DNA of 64,000 nt, from positions 1,854,501 to 1,918,500 of the forward strand of contig NZ_CP154467.1 in NCBI RefSeq assembly GCF_039545455.1. The letters are read 5' to 3'. The position numbers and the translations under genes were made by a program. The notes beneath the pieces are model-generated. The model saw nothing but the letters and a program-made list of their open reading frames with translations. It was not told the DNA's origin and did not search any database. The stretch is from Brucella sp. BE17 (GTDB lineage Bacteria; Pseudomonadota; Alphaproteobacteria; Rhizobiales; Rhizobiaceae). Shown in pieces: positions 57,110-64,000 of the stretch. Within the stretch, counting starts at the first letter, position 1. Each line of letters begins with the position of its first letter.

Positions 57110-58255
57110 TTAAACGTCCCTGGCCAACCGTTCTTTCAGAAACTCCAGCACGGCGGCAGGCGGAACGTCCTTGGCAATGAAGGACTTGCCAATGCCATGC
57201 GTCAGGATAAAGGTGAGAGCACCGCGCGCAACTTTCTTATCCTGCGCTATATAATCCATCAGCTTTTCCGCAGGCGGCAGACCGCCCGGCACTTGCGCAA
57301 GCGAGGTCGGCAGGCCGACAGCTTTGAGATGCGCCTCGACCCGTTCAGCCGCTTCAACACCGCAGAGATTCATCTTGACCGAAAAGCGGTGCGCCAGTGC
57401 CATGCCGATGGCAACGCCCTCACCATGGACCAGACGGGTCGAATCATAGCCCACGGCTGTTTCCAGCGCGTGGCCAAAAGTATGGCCAAGATTGAGAAGT
57501 GCTCTATCACCGGTTTCGCGCTCGTCGCGGGCAACCACGGCCGCCTTGCAGCGGCAGGCTTCAGCGATCGCCTCCACCCGCGCTGCACCACCCGCAAAGA
57601 TTTCCTGCCAGTTTTTCTCCAGCCATTCGAAGAAATCAGGACGGTCGATCAGACCATATTTGGCGAGTTCCGCATAACCGGCGCGAAACTCACGTGGGCT
57701 GAGCGTGTCGAGAACGCTGCTATCGGCCAGCACCAGTTGTGGCTGGTTAAAAACGCCGACCAGATTCTTGCCCTGAGTGGTATTGATGCCGGTCTTGCCG
57801 CCCACGGACGAATCCACCTGTGCCAGCAGCGAGGTCGGTATCTGCACAAAATCCATGCCGCGCCGCACGATGCCCGCAACAAAGCCTGCCAGATCGCCAA
57901 CGACTCCGCCGCCGAAAGCCACCAGCAGATCACCGCGCTCCAGCCGCGCTTCCAGAATTGCTTCGGTGACGGTTTGAAGCGTTTCAAAGGATTTTGATTT
58001 TTCGCCCGGTCCGACCACCACCGATGTCGAGGCAATGCCCGCACGCTCAAAACTCTGCGTCAGCCTCTCGAGATGGGATTGTGCAACGTTTTCGTCGGTA
58101 ACAATCCCGACGCGGGCGTGCCTGACACGCTTGATGATCTCCTCGCCCGCCTGCTCGATCAGCCCGTCACCGATCACGATGTCATAGGAACGCTCGCCCA
58201 GCGAAACCGGAACGGTGACGTTTTTGGAAGAAGGCGAAGCGGCAGTCATATTCAT
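57110..58255 (-). CDS. aroB: 3-dehydroquinate synthase
   Basis: A 381-residue shikimate-pathway enzyme that converts DAHP to 3-dehydroquinate. It has the NAD site [24 protein letters not shown], given as the [11 protein letters not shown] block, the metal ligands in [23 protein letters not shown] (as [12 protein letters not shown]), and [18 protein letters not shown]. It overlaps aroK by four bases and starts the region after the ClbS-like gene. Confidence 0.96.
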   Translation of the reverse strand: MNMTAASPSSKNVTVPVSLGERSYDIVIGDGLIEQAGEEIIKRVRHARVGIVTDENVAQSHLERLTQSFERAGIASTSVVVGPGEKSKSFETLQTVTEAILEARLERGDLLVAFGGGVVGDLAGFVAGIVRRGMDFVQIPTSLLAQVDSSVGGKTGINTTQGKNLVGVFNQPQLVLADSSVLDTLSPREFRAGYAELAKYGLIDRPDFFEWLEKNWQEIFAGGAARVEAIAEACRCKAAVVARDERETGDRALLNLGHTFGHALETAVGYDSTRLVHGEGVAIGMALAHRFSVKMNLCGVEAAERVEAHLKAVGLPTSLAQVPGGLPPAEKLMDYIAQDKKVARGALTFILTHGIGKSFIAKDVPPAAVLEFLKERLARDV

Positions 58256-58845
58256 TCTCCAGTCGATGTATCAAGATGGCGGTTGAGAACCTCGATCAGT
58301 TCGTCGGCAATCACTTCTTTTTTCTCGTCGCGTGTCACCAGATGCAGATCGGCCATCTCATAGACCGGGTAGCGCTCGTCCATCAGTTTCTGCATGACAC
58401 CACGCGGATTGCTGTTTTTAAGCAAAGGACGGTTCTGGCGACGTGAAACGCGCTCCATCAACACATCAAGCTCCGCATTGAGCCATACTGAAACGCCAGC
58501 CTCGGCAATTGCTGCGCGGGTTTCGGCATTCATATAAGCGCCGCCACCTGTAGCAAGAACCATGGGACCATCGTCGAGAAGCCGCAAGATGACACGCCGT
58601 TCCAGATCGCGGAACTCTTTCTCGCCATAGCTTTCGAACAATTCGGCAATGGACATGCGCGAAACCGCTTCGATCTCGTTATCGGCATCGCGAAACGGCA
58701 ATCCAAGCATGGATGCGACCTTACGGCCGATAGTGGACTTTCCCGCCCCCATCAGCCCGACAAGAACGACCACCCTCGTACCAAGCAGGGTGCGGATTGC
58801 CTCGGCTTTCTCATGCGGACCGGCTTGTTTGTCTGTACTGCTCAT
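58252..58845 (-). CDS. aroK: shikimate kinase
   Basis: A 197-residue P-loop kinase that phosphorylates shikimate. It has Walker [22 protein letters not shown], given as [11 protein letters not shown]. The shikimate-binding residues are FRDADNEIE and RDLERRVIL, then [12 protein letters not shown], and RRQNRPLL in the lid region. The ATG at 58845 gives the family's usual length and has a GAGG site just upstream. An earlier ATG to 58905 adds unlikely residues. It is transcribed ahead of aroB. Confidence 0.94.
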   Translation of the reverse strand: MSSTDKQAGPHEKAEAIRTLLGTRVVVLVGLMGAGKSTIGRKVASMLGLPFRDADNEIEAVSRMSIAELFESYGEKEFRDLERRVILRLLDDGPMVLATGGGAYMNAETRAAIAEAGVSVWLNAELDVLMERVSRRQNRPLLKNSNPRGVMQKLMDERYPVYEMADLHLVTRDEKKEVIADELIEVLNRHLDTSTGE

Positions 58846-58996
58846 CGACCTCATCCATTTGCATCGGTTCGACATGAAAAACCACGCGGCGTCAATGGCT
58901 TTCATCCAATGAGACGCAAAGACAGCGTTTTCAAAACCGCCGCATCAATCCATGCATATCCTTGCTTTCGCCTTCATGCCGCATCATAAAGGCAGC

Positions 58997-59188
58997 ATGC
59001 CCACTCTGACGCGCCTTCTTGCTTTTCTTGGCCTCCTTGCCGCCATCACCTATGGCGCGATCTATGCACTCGCCAATTTCGTCAAACCGCAAACACATGA
59101 GATGTCGGTTGAAATTCCTGCAACTCATTTAAAACCCCTTGCGATTTCACCAAAACAGGCTGGAACAGAAATCCCCGGGAATGAATGA
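58997..59188 (+). CDS. small membrane protein upstream of xerD
   Basis: A 63-residue protein with one membrane helix at about 4-28 ([23 protein letters not shown]) and a short periplasmic tail. The start at 58997 has an AAAGG site. Its last four bases overlap the xerD ATG, which supports translation. Similar small proteins sit before xerD in related alphaproteobacteria. A longer frame to 58952 adds an implausible His/Phe-rich start. No function is known. Confidence 0.75.
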   Translation: MPTLTRLLAFLGLLAAITYGAIYALANFVKPQTHEMSVEIPATHLKPLAISPKQAGTEIPGNE

Positions 59189-60114
59189 CAATGCGCGCAT
59201 CGCTGGCAATCGAGAATTTTTTGGAAATGATGAGTGCAGAACGGGGCGCGGCGGGCAATACGCTCGAATCCTATTCCCGCGATCTTCAAGCAGCAGCAGA
59301 CGTGCTGGTCACACGAAAGGTCAATCTTGCGGAAGCGGACGCCGACGACATACGCGCAATACTTAATGCCATGGCAACCGAAGGTTTTGCCGCTACCTCA
59401 CAGGCGCGTCGCCTGTCAGCCTTGCGGCAGTTTTTTCGTTTTCTTTACGCCGAAGGCTATCGCAAGGACGACCCCACCGGCATCATCGATGCGCCCAAAA
59501 AGCAAAAGCCGCTGCCTAAGATCATGAGCGTGGAAAATGTTACCCGCCTGCTTGACCGCGCGGCCCTGGAAGCCATCGAGCCATCCGATCCAGGCGAACG
59601 CATTAAGGCACTGCGTCTGCATGCGCTGATCGAAACACTTTACGCGACCGGTTTGCGCGTTTCCGAACTGGTCAGCCTGCCAGCCAGCGTTGCGCGAACA
59701 GATCACCGCTTTTTGATGGTGCGTGGCAAGGGCGCGAAAGACCGCATGGTTCCGCTATCACCAAAGGCCCTTGACGCACTGCAAAATTTTCTCAGCGCAC
59801 GTGATTCGCTGCCCGGCATCGAGGATAATTCGTGGCTGTTTCCTGCCTTTTCCGAAAGCGGCCATCTAGCCCGACAGGTTTTTGCGCGAGAACTCAAAGG
59901 GCTTGCGGCACGTGCGGGATTATCGGCCGCAGCCGTCTCCCCACACGTCATGCGCCACGCTTTTGCCAGTCATCTTCTGCAAAATGGTGCCGATCTGCGC
60001 ACCGTTCAGCAATTGCTCGGGCATGCCGATATCTCGACGACACAAATTTACACGCATGTGCTGGAAGAAAGACTTCATAAACTTGTCAGTGAGCATCATC
60101 CGCTTGCCGATTAA
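59185..60114 (+). CDS. xerD: tyrosine recombinase XerD
   Basis: A 309-residue dif recombinase that pairs with XerC. The N-terminal core-binding domain (about 5-90) is followed by the catalytic domain with Arg in [13 protein letters not shown], Lys in [24 protein letters not shown] and [15 protein letters not shown] with the nucleophile Tyr. XerD is the partner that FtsK activates. It overlaps the upstream small gene by four bases. An ATG two codons later is equally usable. Confidence 0.95.
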   Translation: MTMRASLAIENFLEMMSAERGAAGNTLESYSRDLQAAADVLVTRKVNLAEADADDIRAILNAMATEGFAATSQARRLSALRQFFRFLYAEGYRKDDPTGIIDAPKKQKPLPKIMSVENVTRLLDRAALEAIEPSDPGERIKALRLHALIETLYATGLRVSELVSLPASVARTDHRFLMVRGKGAKDRMVPLSPKALDALQNFLSARDSLPGIEDNSWLFPAFSESGHLARQVFARELKGLAARAGLSAAAVSPHVMRHAFASHLLQNGADLRTVQQLLGHADISTTQIYTHVLEERLHKLVSEHHPLAD

Positions 60115-60143
60115 TCCACCTGCCGCTATGAGAAAGCTAAAAT

Positions 60144-60172
60144 TTGCAAGTTGCACCCGTAGCGAATATGTA
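60144..60172 (+). promoter_or_regulatory. candidate promoter of accA
   Basis: TTGCAA (60144-60149), 17 bases, TATGTA (60167-60172), in the 124-bp gap between xerD and accA. Confidence 0.35.
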
Positions 60173-60238
60173 ATGCGCCGTAAAACAGCCTTTTTCCATG
60201 GCGCTAATCTCTGGTAAACGCACGAACAGTCAGGCCCG

Positions 60239-61192
60239 ATGTACAATTATCTCGATTTTGAAAAACCCGTCGCTGATCTCGAAGGCCAGATTCTGGAGCT
60301 GAAGAAGCTCGCACAGGAACAAGGCAGCGTCGAGATGAGCGACGAAATCAGTCGCCTCGAGAAACGTTCAGCCGATGCGTTGAAAGATATTTATCGCAAG
60401 CTGACGCCATGGCAGAAAGCCCAGATCGCCCGCCACCCGGATCGTCCGCATTGCCTCGAATATATCGAACGGCTGTTCACGGAATTCACACCCTTGGCCG
60501 GTGATCGCCAGTTCGCCAATGACGAAGCCATTCAGGGCGGCTTTGCCCGATTTAACGGTGTGCCGGTGGCAATCCTTGGTCAGGAAAAAGGCTCGGACAC
60601 CAAAACCCGACTCAAGCATAATTTCGGCTCAGCGCGACCTGAAGGCTACCGCAAGGCTGTCCGCATCATGGAACTGGCCGACCGCTTCCAGCTTCCCCTC
60701 ATTACACTGGTCGATACAGCCGGTGCCTATCCGGGTGTGAGCGCAGAAGAACGCGGTCAGGCCGAAGCCATTGCCCGCTCTACGGCTCAATGCCTCAAAC
60801 TGCGCGTTCCGGTCATTTCGATCATCATCGGTGAAGGCGGTTCGGGTGGCGCTATCGCGATCGCCGTCGCCAACCGCGTCTATATGCTCGAACATTCCAT
60901 CTATTCGGTCATTTCACCGGAAGGCGCAGCCTCGATCCTGTGGCATGACTCCACGCGCGCCAAGGATGCAGCATCCAATATGAAGATCACCGCGCAAGAT
61001 CTGTTCGAGCTGAAAGTGATCGACGGCATTATCCCAGAGCCACTCGGTGGCGCCCATCGCGGCAAGGAAGCGGTGATTGACGCGGCAGGCGATATTATCA
61101 CTGCATCGCTGCGTTCAATGAAGGATGTTGACGGCGAAACGCTGAAACAGGAACGCCGCCAGAAGTTTTTGCAGATCGGACGCAATCTCTAA
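60239..61192 (+). CDS. accA: acetyl-CoA carboxylase carboxyltransferase subunit alpha
   Basis: A 317-residue subunit that, with AccD, transfers carboxyl from biotin to acetyl-CoA. The N-terminus has NYLDFEKPVADLEGQILELKK. Later motifs are GDRQFANDEAIQGGFARF, NFGSARPEGYRKAVRIMELADRF (as NFGSARPEGYRKA), TLVDTAGAYPGVSAEERGQ, and the oxyanion-hole segment GEGGSGGAIAIAVANRVYMLE, given as GEGGSGGAIAI. It is downstream of xerD with its own likely promoter. Confidence 0.97.
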   Translation: MYNYLDFEKPVADLEGQILELKKLAQEQGSVEMSDEISRLEKRSADALKDIYRKLTPWQKAQIARHPDRPHCLEYIERLFTEFTPLAGDRQFANDEAIQGGFARFNGVPVAILGQEKGSDTKTRLKHNFGSARPEGYRKAVRIMELADRFQLPLITLVDTAGAYPGVSAEERGQAEAIARSTAQCLKLRVPVISIIIGEGGSGGAIAIAVANRVYMLEHSIYSVISPEGAASILWHDSTRAKDAASNMKITAQDLFELKVIDGIIPEPLGGAHRGKEAVIDAAGDIITASLRSMKDVDGETLKQERRQKFLQIGRNL

Positions 61193-61394
61193 TCGCTCTG
61201 TATGCGGCGTCATTTCTGCCCGCATACCGCGCATGATCGGAATTTGCATCCTCCTGAGATTTCAGCCATATTGCCGTGGCGTTTATTTTTAGATACCCGA
61301 TAAGGGTTTCGTAAACGATACCGTAAGATTTGGTTTGTAAAATCCCCTTACAGGAAACCGGCTCTTTTGCCGCCATAAACAGACTCGATGCGAT

Positions 61395-62555
61395 ATGAAG
61401 ATCAGAAGCGCAATACTCGGCACAGTCATGGCAACCGCTCTTCTCGCGGGTTGTCAGGGCTCATCCGTATCCGATCTGAGCTTGCGGGCTGAAAAGCCGC
61501 TGCCGCACAAGATCATCACCAAGATGAAGGCGAAGGGTATGACCCGCACGTCGCCAGTCATGGTGCGTATCTTCAAGGAAGAGGGCGTTCTGGAAGTCTG
61601 GAAGCAGAAGAACAACGGCAAGTACGATCAGATTGCATCTTACGAAATCTGCAAATGGTCGGGCAAGCTTGGCCCGAAATTTGTCGAGGGCGATCGTCAG
61701 GCACCCGAAGGCTTTTATAACGTCCGTCCGGCGCAGATGAATCCGGAATCGCAATATTATCTAGCCTTCAACATCGGCTTCCCCAACGCTTACGATAAAG
61801 CCAACCAGCGCACAGGCCAGCATCTGATGGTGCATGGTGCGTGCTCTTCGTCGGGTTGTTATTCGATGACCGATGAAAGTGTTGCTGAAATCTATGCGTT
61901 TGGGCGCGACGCCTTCAAGGGCGGTCAGCGCGATTTCCAGATTCAGGCATTCCCCTTCCGCATGACCACTGCCAATATGGCGCGCTACAAGAGCGATCCA
62001 AACTACGCATTCTGGAAAATGCTCAAGCAGGGCTACGACGCCTTTGAGACGACAAAGGTTCCGCCGAAAGTCGACGTCTGCGAAAAGCGCTATGTGTTCA
62101 ACGTTTCAACGCCCGATGGTCAGGCTTTGTCGCCGACCGAGGCTTGCCCGCCTTCGGTGAATGCCGAAGCCATGTCCTACGCATCTTACGAGAAAACCTT
62201 CCAGAGCGCATTCAGTGCAGCACAGAAAAAGCCAGCACCTTCCATTCAGGGGATTGCGGAAGCCAAACTCGTTTCAGCCTGGAGTGCGGCGCGGGCACGT
62301 GGCGAAAAGGTAAGCCGCCAACCGCCGTCGCTTTCGCCAGCCTCGGCTGAAAAAGCCGGTGCACCGGATACGGTCCCCGCGACACCTGCCCCGGCACCGC
62401 AACCAACTGCTATCGCAGCCACCCCGGCAGCCGAAGCGCCCAACGGCATCTCACCCATGACAACCGGAAGCACGGTCACGCAAACGGCGGAGCAGACCCC
62501 GCCTGCCGCTACACCAGACGCAAAGAAGCCATGGTGGAAAATCGGCGGTAAGTGA
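61395..62555 (+). CDS. YkuD-type L,D-transpeptidase lipoprotein (YafK/DpaA-like)
   Basis: A 386-residue lipoprotein. The signal peptide ends in the lipobox LLAGC (Cys at 20). The YkuD catalytic domain is at about 45-225 with the motif HLMVHGACSSSGCYSMTDE, whose His and Cys are catalytic. A Pro/Ala-rich tail (about 290-375) ends in KKPWWKIG. YafK-like enzymes cleave or form links between peptidoglycan and outer-membrane proteins. Here it could help tether the outer membrane. It is followed by a TusA-like gene whose ATG overlaps its stop codon by one base. Confidence 0.88.
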   Translation: MKIRSAILGTVMATALLAGCQGSSVSDLSLRAEKPLPHKIITKMKAKGMTRTSPVMVRIFKEEGVLEVWKQKNNGKYDQIASYEICKWSGKLGPKFVEGDRQAPEGFYNVRPAQMNPESQYYLAFNIGFPNAYDKANQRTGQHLMVHGACSSSGCYSMTDESVAEIYAFGRDAFKGGQRDFQIQAFPFRMTTANMARYKSDPNYAFWKMLKQGYDAFETTKVPPKVDVCEKRYVFNVSTPDGQALSPTEACPPSVNAEAMSYASYEKTFQSAFSAAQKKPAPSIQGIAEAKLVSAWSAARARGEKVSRQPPSLSPASAEKAGAPDTVPATPAPAPQPTAIAATPAAEAPNGISPMTTGSTVTQTAEQTPPAATPDAKKPWWKIGGK

Positions 62556-62791
62556 TGCTACCGGACGCTTGCATTCCTGTTTACGATCTGAGGGGGCTTA
62601 AATGCCCTCTTCCCGTTTTGAAAACCCGCAACCGGCTGGTCAGACTGGCGAGTGGCGCGCTGCTGTGGGTGGAAACAACCGATCCGCTATCCGGCATCGA
62701 CCTCCCGCATTTCTGTACCCAGGAGGGCCACGAGCTGGTTACGCAGGAACAAGATGAAAGCCTGCACCGGTTTCTTATCCGCAAGAAATAG
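62555..62791 (+). CDS. TusA family sulfurtransferase
   Basis: A 78-residue protein with the TusA fold and motif VYDLRGLKCPLPVLKTRNRL, whose Cys carries persulfide. The rest follows the usual two helices and strands to HRFLIRKK. TusA relays sulfur for tRNA thiolation or to other acceptors. The small size and operon with an L,D-transpeptidase suggest no partner. The start at 62555 overlaps the upstream stop codon by one base. Confidence 0.88.
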   Translation: MLPDACIPVYDLRGLKCPLPVLKTRNRLVRLASGALLWVETTDPLSGIDLPHFCTQEGHELVTQEQDESLHRFLIRKK

Positions 62792-62804
62792 CCGGTAAAG
62801 GCTT

Positions 62805-63947
62805 CTACGTTCTTGGCGAGTAACCGGGTATGGCGAGCGGGTTTTCGGTGAGTGCGGCGCGATCAGGCCGGTCAACGCTCGGCCGCCCGAGAAATGCATC
62901 GAAAAGCTCGCGCACGTAGCTCTCCGGCAAATCCTTGACGATCATTACCAGCAGTGTCTCGCGTTTGCCTTCCTGATCCTGCGGCCAGTGCGGCAACCTT
63001 GCCGGCGGATGAAAAATCTTCTGCACGCCATGGATGACCACTGGGCGCTCCGGGTCTTCGGCAATCTGCACAACGCCCTTGACGCGCAGAAGCTTCTCGC
63101 CATGCGCCGAGCGCAGAAGGTCGAGAAACATCTCAAAAGTCGAAAGCGGGATCGGCGCATCATGCCTTAACGAGAAAGACCGGATCGCATCATCATGATG
63201 GTGGTGGTGTTCATGATTATGCGTATGTGCGTGATGATCATGATGGTGATGCCCGTTATCATGATCGTGATCGGCATAGGCTTCGGCCTTGAGCCAGCGC
63301 TGCACATCAGCCGATTTGGTTTCAGGATTATAGAGGCCGCATTCAAAAAGCGCAGCATAACCCGCTTCGTCTTTGCCTGCGGTTAAAAGCTCCGCGCCGG
63401 GATTGAGCAGTTTCAGCCGCGCCTTCAAGGCGGATAATCCGGCCTGCGCCTCCGGCAAATCGCTCTTGGTCAGGATGACCCGGTCGGCCATGGCCGCCTG
63501 CTTGACCGCTTCTTCATGATTATCCAGTGTCGCCATACCATTGACGGTGTCAACCGTTGCCAGAACGCCATCCAGCCGCAACGCCTGCATGAGCACCGGA
63601 TGTCCCATGATTGAATGCAGGACAGGTGCGGGATCGGCCAGGCCTGTGGTCTCGATAATGATGCGTTTCAGCGCCTTGATCTTGCCCGTCTGCAAACGGT
63701 CTATAAGGTCGGCAAGCGTATCGACAAGTTCGCCGCGCACCGTGCAGCACAGGCAGCCATCCGCAAGCTCAATCACCCCTTCGCTCGCCTGCTCGACAAG
63801 CAGATGGTCGATACTCACCTCGCCAAACTCGTTGATGATCACCGCCGTGTCGCTGAGCGCCGGGTCCTTCAAAAGTCGATTGAGCAATGTCGTCTTGCCT
63901 GAGCCAAGAAAGCCGGTCAAAACAGAAACGGGAATAGGATTTGCCAT
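62805..63947 (-). CDS. CobW/COG0523 family GTPase, probable zinc chaperone
   Basis: A 380-residue G3E GTPase. It has Walker A TGFLGSGKTTLLNRLLKD, the metal-binding GCLCCTVRGEL (CxCC motif), Walker B IIIETTGLADPAPVL, and the NKSD-type ILTKSDLPEAQ. A very His-rich insertion (about 225-255) with HHHHDHHAHTHNHEHHHHH-like runs follows. The C-terminal CobW_C domain includes RPVVIHGVQKIFHPPARLP. The CxCC and His-rich loop suit Zn rather than cobalt. The upstream promoter region is cut by the window edge. Confidence 0.9.
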   Translation of the reverse strand: MANPIPVSVLTGFLGSGKTTLLNRLLKDPALSDTAVIINEFGEVSIDHLLVEQASEGVIELADGCLCCTVRGELVDTLADLIDRLQTGKIKALKRIIIETTGLADPAPVLHSIMGHPVLMQALRLDGVLATVDTVNGMATLDNHEEAVKQAAMADRVILTKSDLPEAQAGLSALKARLKLLNPGAELLTAGKDEAGYAALFECGLYNPETKSADVQRWLKAEAYADHDHDNGHHHHDHHAHTHNHEHHHHHDDAIRSFSLRHDAPIPLSTFEMFLDLLRSAHGEKLLRVKGVVQIAEDPERPVVIHGVQKIFHPPARLPHWPQDQEGKRETLLVMIVKDLPESYVRELFDAFLGRPSVDRPDRAALTENPLAIPGYSPRT

Positions 63948-64000
63948 TATAAATACTTGATGTTGGAGATGCTATCGCCCGGAAATAACAAGATATTCCG

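Noticed and set aside
63948..64000. Zur-type operator before the CobW-like gene
   Set aside because: A weak GGAAATA/TATTCC pair is visible, but it does not fit a Zur box and the region is cut off.

Overview
The window looks like a piece of the main chromosome of a Brucella/Ochrobactrum-type alphaproteobacterium (Rhizobiales, Brucellaceae). Supporting signs are a complete outer-membrane lipoprotein of the Omp19 type next to zapE and mdh, a CenR/OtpR response regulator followed by a small cyclic-nucleotide-binding protein, the mdh-sucCD-sucAB-lpdA cluster, cobS/cobT, and about 100-bp two-hairpin intergenic repeats that resemble those I know from this family. The Omp19 sequence differs at many positions from the classical Brucella sequence as I recall it, so an Ochrobactrum-like species is more likely than B. 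melitensis/abortus/suis. No tRNA, rRNA, CRISPR, prophage or insertion sequence was seen. This is mostly ordinary core genome.

Layout. 1-2.3 kb: haem operon hemC-hemD-Mic60 on the minus strand. 2.4-5.8 kb: tightly overlapping plus-strand operon tsaD-gpsA-yciI-EVE-methyltransferase. 5.9-9.4 kb: an L,D-transpeptidase, cenR and its cyclic-nucleotide-binding partner, xthA and a LolA-like protein. 9.5-14.7 kb: ftsK, amtB and tesB, with a CtrA-type box before ftsK and a sigma-54 promoter before amtB. 14.9-17.0 kb: a ubiquinone-type hydroxylase, a frameshifted osmC and a VOC protein. 17.2-20.6 kb: sdhCDAB with a long structured leader. 21-25.7 kb: GNAT, leuC, rplS, DUF4260, trmD and rimM. 25.8-28.1 kb: xerC, a TraB/GumN protein and a small membrane protein. 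28.2-39.0 kb: mdh, sucC, sucD, sucA, sucB and lpdA, with MAPEG, LysE and secreted-protein genes inserted. 39.3-41.2 kb: zapE and omp19. 41.6-47.1 kb: dapF, mtaB, ftsY, yciB, gloB and a secreted protein. 47.2-49.9 kb: zntA and a divergent merR around one operator. 49.9-52.2 kb: DUF3108, rpmB with a structured leader, and a VUT transporter. 52.2-56.6 kb: cobT, cobS, a J-domain protein and bolA. 56.6-64 kb: a ClbS-like protein, aroB, aroK, xerD, accA, an L,D-transpeptidase lipoprotein, a TusA-like protein and a CobW-type GTPase.

How the genes work together. Most of the oxidative half of the TCA cycle is here (2-oxoglutarate dehydrogenase, succinyl-CoA synthetase, succinate dehydrogenase, malate dehydrogenase). 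FtsK, XerC and XerD together make the chromosome-dimer resolution machinery. ZapE, FtsK, YciB and FtsY link to division and membrane targeting. The best leads for follow-up are non-coding: the sdhC leader with competing stems, the rpmB leader with a nested stem, the palindromic CtrA box at ftsK, the sigma-54 promoter of an amtB that lacks an adjacent glnK, and two repeat families whose ends supply the stop codons of xthA and cobS.
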